Positions 15,524 through 23,695 of a stretch of 37,528 nucleotides of DNA are shown one piece after another. Below the pieces are notes generated by a model. The model saw nothing but the letters and a program-made list of their open reading frames with translations, had not been told where the DNA came from and did not search any database. Source of the stretch: an uncultured Eubacteriales bacterium. Lineage in GTDB: Bacteria > Bacillota > Clostridia > Christensenellales > CAG-138. The DNA lies in contig UREK01000022.1 in the NCBI GenBank assembly GCA_900546845.1, positions 1 through 37,528 of the forward strand. Direction: 5' to 3'. A program made the translations under genes and the position numbers. Positions within the stretch are counted from its first letter, which is position 1; every line of letters begins with the position of its first letter.

Positions 15524-16083
15524 GCCTTCTCGAACTGTTTTGGAGCTTCTTCCAAATCGGCCTGTTCAGCATTGGCGGCGGCTACGCGGCGCTGCCCCTC
15601 ATCCGGGAGCAGGTCGTTGAAAAGCATGGCTGGCTGACGATGACGGCCTTTACGGACGTTGTGACCATCGCGGAGATGACGCCCGGGCCGATCGCCATCA
15701 ACGCGGCCACATTCGTCGGCACGCAGGTTGAGGGCGCCGTGGGCGCGCTCGTGGCGACGCTCGGCTGTGTGTTCCCCTCCTGCGTGATCGTGATGCTGCT
15801 CGCCTGGGTATATAAAAAATACCGCAGCCTTACGCTGATGCAGGGCGTGCTTTCCGGCCTCCGCCCCGGCGTGGTCGGGCTCATCGGCGCGGCGGGCGCT
15901 TCCATCCTGGCGCTTGCGCTCTGGAACGGAACGCTGTTTTCGTTTTCTTTCGCGGCGCTTTCGCCGGTTTCCGTCTGCCTGTTCGCGGCGGGGCTTTTTG
16001 TGCTTCGCAAATGGAACGTGAACCCGACGCTCATCATCTTCGGCGCAGGCGCGGTAGGCGCGGTGCTTTACGGGCTGCTCTAG
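15520..16083 (+). CDS. Chromate transporter, second half-size subunit (ChrA-type, CHR family)
   Basis: 187 residues from GTG 15520, overlapping the previous gene by four bases. It repeats the family pattern in its own version: FQIGLFSIGGGYAALPLIREQVVEKHGWL and AEMTPGPIAINAATFVGTQ, followed by hydrophobic helices. Partner of the preceding subunit in the membrane. Its TAG stop lies within a CTAG shared with the stop of the convergent minus-strand gene, so there is no intergenic space and no terminator between them. Confidence 0.88.
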   Translation: MSLLELFWSFFQIGLFSIGGGYAALPLIREQVVEKHGWLTMTAFTDVVTIAEMTPGPIAINAATFVGTQVEGAVGALVATLGCVFPSCVIVMLLAWVYKKYRSLTLMQGVLSGLRPGVVGLIGAAGASILALALWNGTLFSFSFAALSPVSVCLFAAGLFVLRKWNVNPTLIIFGAGAVGAVLYGLL

Positions 16084-16607
16084 GCCGCACCCTCAGCAGG
16101 CCATGCCTCCCCAAAAAGGAGCGCGCCCAGCCGCGCATACAGCGTGCTGCCGTCCAGGAAATAATACACCTGCGGCGCATCAAAGCTCCCTACGCGGAGT
16201 GTTGCCATGCCGCCTGCAAGCGATAGCGTGTTGTAAATGCGGCCATTCGCTGCGATCAGGAAGCTGTGCGCCGGCCCCTGGAACGTTCCGCCCTGCCCCC
16301 GGAACAGCGTCCCAAACGCGGAGCGCACGGCGGGAAAATCGTTGAGCACGGCGCATACGGCCGCCGCGTCGCATTCCGCGGGCACGCCGGGCAGCGGGGA
16401 GAACATCTCGGTGTAGGATACCTCCGCATCAGGAGGGATTAACCCTTTCTGCGGGAAATAATATGCCGCGAGCAGCGCTATGCAGAGCACGAGCGCGCCC
16501 GCGCAGAGCAGATTTGCCCGTTTCCCTTTCTTTTTGAAGAGGAGCACGGCTGCGGCGGCGGCCGCAGCCCACAAAAGAAGAACCAGAATGCTCAAAACCT
16601 TTGTCAT
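16080..16607 (-). CDS. Hypothetical membrane-anchored protein with two N-terminal helices
   Basis: 175 residues if started at ATG 16607 (MTKVLSILVLLLWAAAAAAAVLLF), which places a membrane helix at the very start; an in-frame ATG lies 12 codons further upstream (16643). A basic patch KKKGKR and a second helix LLCAGALVLCIALLAAYYF follow. The remaining 120 residues appear to be an outer-facing domain with no motif that I recognise (for example GPAHSFLIAANGRIYNTLSLAGG). AGGAA lies upstream of the start. The gene is convergent with the chromate pair, and its stop codon overlaps theirs. Function unknown. Confidence 0.6.
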   Translation of the reverse strand: MTKVLSILVLLLWAAAAAAAVLLFKKKGKRANLLCAGALVLCIALLAAYYFPQKGLIPPDAEVSYTEMFSPLPGVPAECDAAAVCAVLNDFPAVRSAFGTLFRGQGGTFQGPAHSFLIAANGRIYNTLSLAGGMATLRVGSFDAPQVYYFLDGSTLYARLGALLFGEAWPAEGAA

Positions 16608-16632
16608 AGCAGGCCATTTCCTAGTATTTTTT

Positions 16633-16664
16633 ATTGTAAACACTATAAATTGTAAACACTATAA
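16633..16664. repeat. Perfect 16-bp tandem duplication in an AT-rich gap
   Basis: ATTGTAAACACTATAA occurs twice head to tail (16633-16648, 16649-16664) in the 211-base AT-rich interval between the divergent hypothetical and glycosyltransferase genes. The unit contains TTGTAA and a TATAA-like end, so it could be a doubled regulator site or part of a promoter; nothing else in this gap can be supported. Confidence 0.7.
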
Positions 16665-16818
16665 ATTATTAATACTGTGGTTGTCAATAAACTAACATTC
16701 AATTATATTCCAATTTACGAAACGTTCATAATATTACATATAATATATAAACAGAAGGCAACGAAAACTAAGCATCCCCCCCTGCATAACGCACTCGGGA
16801 AAAAACCAAAATACGCCC

Positions 16819-18456
16819 ATGGGCAAGAATATGGATGCAATCGCGGCGTTGTTCGCCGCCATAACGGATCGTAGGCCGGCGGCCGTCTGCTATGCGCCAG
16901 AGGAGGATTACGCGGCGTTTTGGGCGAACCACGCCGCGGATGCGGAAGCGCTTGCGGCGCAGCGGAAAACCGAGCTGCACTTCATGCCGAAGTTCCTCAT
17001 CAAGCTGTTTTCATCGGAGGATGAGGCGCTTGCGGCGCGCACGCAGGCGTCTCTCCTGGCGCAGAGCTACCCGAACTGGACGTTCGCGGGAGAATTGCGG
17101 GTGGAATTCGACTTTGTGATCTTCCTTGGGGAAGGCGACGTGCTCGCGCCGGACGCGCTCTTCCACTTTGCGAAGGCGGTTAACGACGCTCCAAAGGCGG
17201 AGCTTTTGTATGCGGACGAGGACGTGCTCCTGCCGGACGGCACGCATGCGGACCCGCTCTGCAAGCCGGAATATTCGGAGCTCACGCAGCTTTCCTACAA
17301 CCTGCTTGGGCGGCCGCTTGCCGCATCCCGGGCGCTCTATGCGCGCTCAGGCGGCTTGAATGTCCCGGAGGCGGGTGCGAACATCCCGGCATTGGAGTAT
17401 GATTACGCGCTGCGCTGCGCCGCGCATACACGCAATATCGCACACATCCCGCGCATCCTCTGCGCGCGGGCAAAGCGGCCCGAGCCAGTCCCCTCCGCAG
17501 CGGGCGTCGCTGCGGTGGACGCATATCTCGCCGCGACGGGGCAGGTGGGTTCGGCGGCGACGGGCGCGTTCGCGGGGAGTTTCCGCGTGCGCGTCCCGCT
17601 TGGCCGGAGCGGGCGCACGGCCATCGTTATCCCCAACCGCAACGGCGTGGACGCGCTGCGGCGGCTCCTTGAAAGCATCGAGGAATACGAAGCCTTCGAG
17701 CGCTATGAGCTCATCATCGCCGACGGCGACAGCCGCGACCCGCGCACGCTGCGCTATTATGACATCCTCGAAAAGAACAAGGCGGCGACGGTCGTGCGCG
17801 GCAAGCAGGACAGCTACGCCTGCCTCTGCAATCTTGGCGCGGCGGAGGCGCAGAGCGAGGCGATCCTGTTCCTGAGCCGCGACGCGCAGGTGCTCACACC
17901 GGATTGGCTGCGCGCGCTGCGGGAGCAGCTTTCCCGGCCGGGCGTAGGCGCGGCGGGCGGAAAGCTCGTCACCACGGGGCGGCGGATCCTCTCCGCCGGG
18001 GGCGTGGCGGGGCTGTGCGGCTGGGTGGACAGCGCATACACGGGCGCGCCGGACGATACCACGGAGGTGCGCAAAAACCTGTTCGTCAACGCGCTCCGCC
18101 AGGTTACGCTCCTGAGCGGCGCATGCCTGATGACGCTGACGGAAACTTTCCAGAACCTGCGCGGATTCGATGAGACGTTTACTGATGCGGGCGCGGATGT
18201 GGATTTTTGCCTTCGGCTGCTCCGGCGCGGCCTCGCGTGCGCGTATACGCCGTTCGCAGCGCTGCTCATGCATGGCAGCCTGCCGCGCATCGCGGATGCT
18301 TCCGCCCGCACGCGCATGCGCTGCTATGATACCCTCCGGCCCCTGCTCGCCTCGGGCGACCCGTTTTTCAGCCCCCATTTTGATTATTGTTCCGCGATTC
18401 CAGTGGTATGCGCCGATCCAAAGCCTCCGCTACGCTGCCACGAATACGAGGCCTGA
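16819..18456 (+). CDS. Two-domain family 2 glycosyltransferase-like protein
   Basis: 545 residues. Residues about 100-245 resemble the second half of a GT2 domain (VIFLGEGDVLAPDALFHFAK, then YADEDVLL as the acidic nucleotide-metal motif). Residues about 265-520 hold a second GT2 domain: TAIVIPNRNGVDALRRLLES, YELIIADGDSRDP, ILFLSRDAQVLTPDWL, and the acceptor-side LSGACLMTL and GFDETFTDAGADVDFCLRLL. Such double enzymes build cell-surface polysaccharides from nucleotide sugars. The first domain is incomplete, so only the second may be active. The start is uncertain: ATG 16819 has a weak GGGAAAA upstream and ATG 16831 is an alternative. A GT4 gene follows 65 bases later. Confidence 0.8.
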   Translation: MGKNMDAIAALFAAITDRRPAAVCYAPEEDYAAFWANHAADAEALAAQRKTELHFMPKFLIKLFSSEDEALAARTQASLLAQSYPNWTFAGELRVEFDFVIFLGEGDVLAPDALFHFAKAVNDAPKAELLYADEDVLLPDGTHADPLCKPEYSELTQLSYNLLGRPLAASRALYARSGGLNVPEAGANIPALEYDYALRCAAHTRNIAHIPRILCARAKRPEPVPSAAGVAAVDAYLAATGQVGSAATGAFAGSFRVRVPLGRSGRTAIVIPNRNGVDALRRLLESIEEYEAFERYELIIADGDSRDPRTLRYYDILEKNKAATVVRGKQDSYACLCNLGAAEAQSEAILFLSRDAQVLTPDWLRALREQLSRPGVGAAGGKLVTTGRRILSAGGVAGLCGWVDSAYTGAPDDTTEVRKNLFVNALRQVTLLSGACLMTLTETFQNLRGFDETFTDAGADVDFCLRLLRRGLACAYTPFAALLMHGSLPRIADASARTRMRCYDTLRPLLASGDPFFSPHFDYCSAIPVVCADPKPPLRCHEYEA

Positions 18457-18521
18457 TTGCAAAAAACGCTTCGAGCAGGTATACTCTTCTTAAACAGAAC
18501 CCGACTAAGGAGAGGATCAAC

Positions 18522-19781
18522 TTGCGGATCGGCCAGTTTACGGATACATTTTACCCGATTGTGGATGGCGTGGGGCGCGTTGTGTTCAATTACGCGACGC
18601 ATTTGCCGCGCCTTGGGCATGCGTGCTATGTGATCGCCCCGATGGTGAACACCGGCTACCGCGGCGGGTTTCCATTCGATCTGGTGGACTTTACAGGGAC
18701 TTCCGTGCCCGGCTCCCCGCAGTACAAGGCAGGCGTTGCCATATTGGACCGGCACTATCACGCGCGCATCGCGGACGTCCCGCTAGATGTGATCCATGCG
18801 CATACGCCTTTTTTTGCGGGGATGGAGGCGCTCCGGCTCACGGCCAAGCGGGATATTCCGCTCGTTGCCTCCTTCCATTCCAAGTATTATGACGATTTTT
18901 ATAAGGCGACCGGACATGAGGCGCTCGCGCACCTCGGTGTAAAGTTCGTCATCGAATTTTACGACCGGTGCGACGAGGTCTGGGCGGTGAGCAAATCCTC
19001 CGCCGATGTGCTGCGCGGCTACGGTTACGGCGGAGAGATCGTCGTAATGGAAAACGGGACGGAGATCCTGCCCGCCGCCCCGGAAAACGCGGCGCGCGCG
19101 GCGGCGCAGTTCGCCATCCCGGAAGGCAAGCCTGTTCTGCTCTACGTCGGCCAGATGGATTGGAAGAAGAACATCCTGCACATCCTTGAAGCGGCCGCGC
19201 TGCTGCGCGCGCAGGGAACCGCCTTCACGCTGGTGCTCGCCGGGCAGGGCGCGGACGCGGAGGCGATCCGCAGCAAGGCGGAGGCGCTTTCCCTCGGCGC
19301 AGATACCATCCTTACCGGGCATGTTTCGGATCCGGCGCTCCTGAGCGGGCTTTACCAGCGGGCGGACATTTTCGTGTTCCCCTCGCTGTATGATACGTTT
19401 TCACTCGTTTTGCGCGAGGCGGCTGCTGCGGGCACACCTGCTGTTGTTGCGCGCGGCGGCAGCCCTGCGGAGGCGGTTATGGATGGGGAGAACGGCTTCC
19501 TGGCGGAAAACACGCCGGAGGATCTCGCCCGCGTAATCCGGCAGGCACTGAGCGATCCCGCCGCGCTCCGCGCCATCGGGGAGCGCGCGAGAGAGAGCAT
19601 TCCCATCGCCTGGGAGACGGTCATCAAACGCGTTGAGAAGCGTTATGCGGCGCTGATTGAGCGCTCGCAAAAGGGTGAGCTCAAGCGGCGGCACGACATT
19701 TTGCGCGGTATCCTCGCACAGCGGATGCGCGAATGGCAAAGGCTGCGCGAATCCTTGCGCGATTCCGCAAAAAAGGGTTGA
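18522..19781 (+). CDS. Family 4 glycosyltransferase
   Basis: 419 residues from TTG 18522, preceded by TAAGGAGAGG; the open frame extends upstream into the previous gene but that part does not resemble the family. The N-terminus LRIGQFTDTFYPIVDGVGRV and VIHAHTPFFAGMEALRL are typical of GT4 enzymes of the diacylglycerol glucosyltransferase/mannosyltransferase type. The donor domain has LLYVGQMDWKKNILHILEA and the E-x7-E element in FPSLYDTFSLVLREAAAAG. It would transfer a sugar from a nucleotide donor at the inner face of the membrane, probably to a lipid or a growing polysaccharide. The TGA stop lies inside the -35 box of the downstream tRNA promoter. Confidence 0.87.
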   Translation: MRIGQFTDTFYPIVDGVGRVVFNYATHLPRLGHACYVIAPMVNTGYRGGFPFDLVDFTGTSVPGSPQYKAGVAILDRHYHARIADVPLDVIHAHTPFFAGMEALRLTAKRDIPLVASFHSKYYDDFYKATGHEALAHLGVKFVIEFYDRCDEVWAVSKSSADVLRGYGYGGEIVVMENGTEILPAAPENAARAAAQFAIPEGKPVLLYVGQMDWKKNILHILEAAALLRAQGTAFTLVLAGQGADAEAIRSKAEALSLGADTILTGHVSDPALLSGLYQRADIFVFPSLYDTFSLVLREAAAAGTPAVVARGGSPAEAVMDGENGFLAENTPEDLARVIRQALSDPAALRAIGERARESIPIAWETVIKRVEKRYAALIERSQKGELKRRHDILRGILAQRMREWQRLRESLRDSAKKG

Positions 19782-19805
19782 CATTATCCTAAATTTCGGT
19801 ATAAT
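19778..19805 (+). promoter_or_regulatory. Promoter of tRNA-Glu
   Basis: TTGACA at 19778-19783 and TATAAT at 19800-19805, 16-base spacer, about 20 bases before the tRNA. The -35 box includes the stop codon of the glycosyltransferase gene. Confidence 0.85.
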
Positions 19806-19825
19806 AGAACCCACGTGAGATTTGT

Positions 19826-19901
19826 GCTCGGTTCGTCTAGTGGCCTAGGACACCGCCCTCTCACGGCGGGAACAGGGGTTCGACTCCCCTACCGGGTGCC
19901 A
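19826..19901 (+). tRNA. tRNA-Glu (anticodon CTC)
   Basis: A 76-nt cloverleaf with encoded CCA. Acceptor GCTCGGT pairs with ACCGGGT (two G-T wobbles), the D arm is GTC/GAC, the anticodon stem CCGCC/GGCGG encloses loop CTCTCAC with anticodon CTC, and the T arm is AGGGG-TTCGACT-CCCCT. The first long repeat copy begins only 5 bases past the CCA, a common place for element insertion. Confidence 0.95.
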
Positions 19902-19929
19902 AATTAATGCACAAAAGGATATAGTGCCG

Positions 19930-19956
19930 AAAAGCCCAGATGTTGTCTGGGCTTTT
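19930..19956 (+). terminator. Terminator of tRNA-Glu (inside repeat copy A)
   Basis: AAAAGCCCAGA (19930-19940) pairs perfectly with TCTGGGCTTTT (19946-19956). In repeat copy B the same hairpin survives with changes, although no tRNA gene precedes it there. Confidence 0.88.
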
Positions 19957-19979
19957 CCGTTATTATGTTTAATTGGTTC

Positions 19980-20008
19980 TTGACAGTATATCCCTTATTG
20001 GATAAAAT
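19980..20008 (+). promoter_or_regulatory. Promoter in repeat copy A
   Basis: TTGACA (19980-19985), 17-base spacer, TAAAAT (20003-20008). The spacer and -10 carry the inverted pair TATCC/GGATA, which may be an operator. It drives the decayed small gene and the permease gene behind it. Present in copy B at 32688-32716. Confidence 0.75.
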
Positions 20009-20100
20009 AAACTTAGGCAAATTTTGACAGAAAAGCCTCTATATCCCGTCATTCCGTCCTATGAGATGCATCTATAATGTTAAAATGCAGGAGGCTAACT

Positions 20101-20519
20101 ATGTATTTTGTATTCAAGGATCTGTTTGGAAACAATTTGTATGATGCCATTATAAATGATACAGTTGAGATTAGCGATGCGTTGTATGCTTTGCCCAAAC
20201 GTGACACATTGCATGAAAATTGCAAATAGCGCAGCTGCTGAGTATAATTCACTGCGAGACAATGGATTCCTATCAAGCGCTGAGATATGTAAAATCAATG
20301 ATAGTATAGAAGAATTTCCAAGGTTACCCTTCAAGTTACCCAACAATGCAATCTCAGATGCAAATATTGTAGCTATTCGGGAAATGATGGTTCCACTGGA
20401 CTGCACACATCCAAATCTATGAAGGCAGATACCATGACGCTCTTTATACTCTAGATGACATTGTCTGCACTTTAGCATCTTATTTTAATAATAATCAACA
20501 GGTTGAAGAGGTGAATTGA
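20101..20519 (+). pseudogene. Decayed small gene with two +1 frame shifts (copy A)
   Basis: ATG 20101 follows a perfect GGAGG (20090-20094). The first frame reads MYFVFKDLFGNNLYDAIIND and stops at 20229. A second frame takes over (KIANSAAAEYNSLRDNGFLS to about REMMVP, stop at 20422), then a third (HIQIYEGRYHDALYTLDDIV, ending QQVEEVN at 20519, two bases before the next start). Joined, they would make a protein of about 140 residues; I do not recognise it. Each change needs one extra base relative to an ancestral frame. The region is clearly richer in A+T than its surroundings, hinting at foreign origin. Both repeat copies carry the same breaks. Confidence 0.55.
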
Positions 20520-20521
20520 GA

Positions 20522-23011
20522 ATGCGCAAGGAACAAAAAAGCGTTTCCCTGAAGTCCTTCCTCCGCCAGCCGGTGCGCGCGCTTTTGCTGCTGGCATTTA
20601 TTGCGGTGCTGTCCTTCGCCTGCGTCTCCCGCACGGCGGAGTATCTCATTGTCCGCCAGGAAGTGGAACGCCTGAGCGGTGCATACCGGGCCGTAGGGGA
20701 GCTAATCCCGTATGAGGGGATGGACGTTTCCGCGGGCGCGGAGGTGGTGCGCGCCAACGCGCATGTAGCCTTTGAGAACATCCAAAGAAGCTGCCTCGGC
20801 TTGCTGACGGAGATGCACAACGCGGACTTGCTCGGTGCCACAGCGCTCAGCAGCGTAGCGCATGACAACCCCGTGCGCAACCTTTCTGCGGACGTATTGC
20901 TCACAGGGCGGCTGCAAAGCGCAGCGGGCGAGCTGTTGGACGCTTTCACCCACCGGACTACGCTAGAGGTGCTGGTGGACGCGGTGGAAGCTGGGCATCC
21001 GGAATATGCTGCTGTAGGCGACACTGTTACAATCCGCTACGACCTCAAGCGGGGCGAAGGGGAAAGCGCCGGCGCGTTTAAGGAACGGATCGCGGCGGAA
21101 TCCCTTCCCTCCCAGTTGCGGACGGGAGAGCGTTATCTCGTCAGAGCATGGTATAGTATAGACCTTGCGGCATCCTATAACTTTAAGTTGAACTGGCGGG
21201 ACGCAGGCAGACTCTTGACGCTCAAGCCGCTGACCGAGCAGGGGGCGCTCTGTTTCCCGTTGGAACAGGGGGCAAGCGTAGATTATAGCGCAGCGGAGCT
21301 CGCCGGGCTCGCGGAAGAACGGACGCGGATGGAGGAGGATCAGCGCTCCGTGGAGATCGTGGGGGCGAAGGACGTGAGCGCGCTGCCTTACGCCCAGTTG
21401 TCCTCGCCAGTCATCCGCTATCACCTGGACGCGGGCCGTTTCCCCAACCTCGATGACGACCACAACGCGCACTCCGTATGCGCGATCACCAGCTGGCTGG
21501 CGGAGCAGCGGGGGCTCGAGCTTGGAGATACGATCAAGGTGACGCTGCGCAACGCCCGGAACGATTATGGGACCTTCGTCTACCGGCAGGAAAGCATGGG
21601 CGAGTGGGAAGCTTACCCGACGTATGAAGCGGAATATGAGATCGTGGGAACCTATACCCCGATCGTAACAGGATCCCATGACCTGTCGGCTACGTATTGG
21701 TGCAACCTGATCTTCGTGCCGGATTCCTGCCTGCCGCAGGAATTTGGCCTGCAGGAACGGCCCTATATCGACCGGTACGATTACAGCTTTGTGCTGGAGT
21801 CCGTAAAGGATCAGGAGGCGTTTTTACAGGAGATGGGCGACGCGCTGGAAGCGTTGGGGATCCAGGCTTCCTTCCTTGAGAACAACGCGGGCAACTTTTT
21901 CGCCTCGGCGGATCCGCTGCTGGAAACCGCTGCCTGGAACGTCTCGATCTTCTCCGCGGTGATGCTGCTGACGCTTTGCGGCTCCGCGTTTTTATACCTA
22001 AGATGGCGTCGGCGCGAGCTCGCGATCCTGCGGGCCCTAGGCGTACCCAGGAAGGCCTGCCTGCGCCAGCTCCTGCTGCCCACGGGGCTGCTCGTGGTAG
22101 CAGGAGCGCTGGCCGGCGTTGCGGGCTGGTATTCTACGCTGGCCAAGCGGGAAGAGCTGCTATCGGCACTCCCGGAGGCTGGGGCAGCCGCGCCTGCACC
22201 AGCGCTCCTTGCACTCATCGGGCTGCTCGCGGCCATCGCAGGGATATTCCTGCTGTTTGTGGCGCTGGGTGGGGCCGCACTGTTGCGCCGCCCCGTGCTG
22301 GAGCTTTTGCAGGCGAAATCCCGCACAAAGGCGAAAGGGCCGGAAGGCGGGCGTACGGGTGGTGTGGCGGAAACTTCCCTTGCGCCCGGCGTGGCGGAGG
22401 AAAGCGCGCCGGCGCGCCGGCCTGGCCAAGTCGGCGCCATACAGCCACAGGGGAACCGGCAGAACAGCCTACCCGGCGCATGCCGCTACCTCCGCCGCCA
22501 AATCTGCCGGGATGCGGCGAGATCCCTGCTGGCCATCGCGGTGGCTTTGGGCCTGATGCTGGCGCTCGGATACATGCGCCTCACCATCGCGTGCAGCGCC
22601 GCGGAGGCGGACTGGCTTTACGCCACCACCATCGTGCCCGGCGAGATCCTGACAGTCTTTACCCTTTCGGACGAACGGGAAGGGACCATCCCCCATACCG
22701 TAGTGGCGGAGCTGCAAGAAAGCGGAGACCTCCAGAATATGCTTCTGGAGGGAAAACGCCACTACTCCGCACGAAACGGTGGCCTGGCGGCCGTCGCAGA
22801 CGCGGAGGACGGCCCGGAGATCGACGAGACGCGCGTATACCACCTTGCCACAACGATGGTCGGCTTCCAGGATATGGAGGCGTTTATGACAGCCGGCGCG
22901 GGCCGCGCCTTAGGCGAGATCCAGTATGCGGATGGTTGGAACGCGGAACGCTTCCTGTCCCCTGCCGCCAAGGACGCCGTCCCGGTGCTGCTGGAGGAAA
23001 AGGCTGGCTGA
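20522..23011 (+). CDS. FtsX-like ABC permease, lacking the C-terminal FtsX domain (copy A)
   Basis: 829 residues from ATG 20522 (AGAGGTG upstream; the codon follows the decayed small gene's stop by two bases). Residues 15-35 are a first membrane helix (PVRALLLLAFIAVLSFACV), then a large outer domain to about 480. A FtsX domain with three helices follows at about 485-600 (SIFSAVMLLTLCGSAFLYL; LRALGVPRKACLRQLLLPTG; LLALIGLLAAIAGIFLLFV), then a basic cytoplasmic linker, a helix at about 680-700 and part of a second outer domain. Proteins of this MacB/BceB-like type normally end with another three-helix FtsX domain, which is absent here; the frame ends at VLLEEKAG. No partner ATPase gene is present. 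Probably a truncated, possibly inactive gene. Confidence 0.75.
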   Translation: MRKEQKSVSLKSFLRQPVRALLLLAFIAVLSFACVSRTAEYLIVRQEVERLSGAYRAVGELIPYEGMDVSAGAEVVRANAHVAFENIQRSCLGLLTEMHNADLLGATALSSVAHDNPVRNLSADVLLTGRLQSAAGELLDAFTHRTTLEVLVDAVEAGHPEYAAVGDTVTIRYDLKRGEGESAGAFKERIAAESLPSQLRTGERYLVRAWYSIDLAASYNFKLNWRDAGRLLTLKPLTEQGALCFPLEQGASVDYSAAELAGLAEERTRMEEDQRSVEIVGAKDVSALPYAQLSSPVIRYHLDAGRFPNLDDDHNAHSVCAITSWLAEQRGLELGDTIKVTLRNARNDYGTFVYRQESMGEWEAYPTYEAEYEIVGTYTPIVTGSHDLSATYWCNLIFVPDSCLPQEFGLQERPYIDRYDYSFVLESVKDQEAFLQEMGDALEALGIQASFLENNAGNFFASADPLLETAAWNVSIFSAVMLLTLCGSAFLYLRWRRRELAILRALGVPRKACLRQLLLPTGLLVVAGALAGVAGWYSTLAKREELLSALPEAGAAAPAPALLALIGLLAAIAGIFLLFVALGGAALLRRPVLELLQAKSRTKAKGPEGGRTGGVAETSLAPGVAEESAPARRPGQVGAIQPQGNRQNSLPGACRYLRRQICRDAARSLLAIAVALGLMLALGYMRLTIACSAAEADWLYATTIVPGEILTVFTLSDEREGTIPHTVVAELQESGDLQNMLLEGKRHYSARNGGLAAVADAEDGPEIDETRVYHLATTMVGFQDMEAFMTAGAGRALGEIQYADGWNAERFLSPAAKDAVPVLLEEKAG

Positions 23012-23053
23012 AGCACAGTGTAGAAAATGACTGAGCAGTAGGGGGACGCTTCT

Positions 23054-23284
23054 ATGAGGGGTTCAAAAAAGGACGATATGCGAAGCTTTGCCGCCGCGAT
23101 AAAGTACTGTATAAGTCTATCGTGGGAAACGTCCCCTTTATATACCTTTTTGCGTGGGCTTGTGTATTTGGCAACCGCCTTTCTGCCGTTTGCCAGCATG
23201 TACGCGTCAAAACGGTTCATTGATATATTGGCTGCGGCGCAACAGCTCTCGCAGGCTTTTATGAACGCGCTGCTGTTGCTGTAG
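23054..23284 (+). pseudogene. N-terminal stump of an ABC exporter (copy A)
   Basis: 76 residues with a good GGGGGA site before ATG 23054. AIKYCISLSWETSPLYTFLRG and the helix LVYLATAFLPFASMYASKRF are typical of the first membrane helix of half-size ABC exporters (subfamily B type with fused ATPase). Complete relatives have about 580 residues; here the frame stops after helix one, and no later parts (Walker motifs) occur nearby. Residual gene end created by deletion or recombination (inference). The same stump occurs in copy B. Confidence 0.6.
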
Positions 23285-23379
23285 TGGCGCAAAAGTCATG
23301 TCAAAATCAAATCGCAAGGCATGTCAATGATATTTATGCGCGCAAATGAGCACTGGAGCGAACCTTTTCCAGCGTTTTA

Positions 23380-23412
23380 GGCGGCAAAACGATATGCGAA
23401 TGCCGCCTTTTT
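23380..23412 (+). terminator. Terminator inside repeat copy A
   Basis: GGCGGCA (23380-23386) pairs with TGCCGCC (23401-23407), followed by five T. It occurs again in copy B at 36083-36115. Confidence 0.75.
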
Positions 23413-23432
23413 GAGATGCGTAAAACCCCATA

Positions 23433-23465
23433 CCGATATATCGGCCAATATACCAATATATCGGC
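23433..23465. promoter_or_regulatory. Palindrome and repeated ATATATCGGC motif (copy A)
   Basis: CCGATATATCGG (23433-23444) is a perfect 12-base palindrome, and ATATATCGGC occurs at 23436 and again at 23456, exactly 20 bases (two helix turns) apart. This looks like a paired regulator site, but the gene it served is now only a tail. Repeated in copy B at 36136-36168. Confidence 0.4.
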
Positions 23466-23470
23466 ATTGA

Positions 23471-23653
23471 AAGACGTGTCGGAATATTTTACGTTGCCTA
23501 CGTACGGTCATAAACGCATTTTGGGACAGAGGGAATGTCCGGCTTCTGGAAGAGCTGTTGGGATACCACATCCCGGACAAGCCCTATGCAGGGGAATTCA
23601 TAGATATTTTAGCCGGTTATCTGCGCTCCGCCGGATTCAGCGCAGAGGCATAA
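23471..23653 (+). pseudogene. Unrecognised gene tail (copy A)
   Basis: After a stop at 23468-23470 a 60-codon frame runs to TAA 23653 with protein-like content: FWDRGNVRLLEELLGYHIPD and AGEFIDILAGYLRSAGF. There is no credible start codon, so this is probably the C-terminal end of a lost gene. It is followed by a hairpin terminator, which supports a real former gene end. Family not recognised. The rest of the 699-base stretch 23285-23983 holds only the terminators, the palindrome and the end of the long repeat. Confidence 0.35.
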
Positions 23654-23662
23654 CCAAAATAT

Positions 23663-23695
23663 CCTCCCGCCGGCCTCCGCCAGCGGGGGGATTTT
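23663..23695 (+). terminator. Terminator after the gene tail (copy A)
   Basis: CCTCCCGC (23663-23670) pairs with GCGGGGGG (23683-23690, one wobble), followed by ATTTT. Repeated in copy B at 36366-36398. Confidence 0.6.

Noticed and set aside
18387..18521. 45 extra N-terminal codons for the GT4 glycosyltransferase
   Set aside because: They overlap the preceding gene and do not resemble the family; TTG 18522 has a proper AAGGAGAGG site and begins the family's first strand.
20095..20478. A 127-codon minus-strand frame in the AT-rich part of the repeat (and its copy at 32798-33181)
   Set aside because: No ribosome site is evident and the plus-strand frames have a strong GGAGG start and a stop coupled to the next gene; the minus frame is most likely chance.
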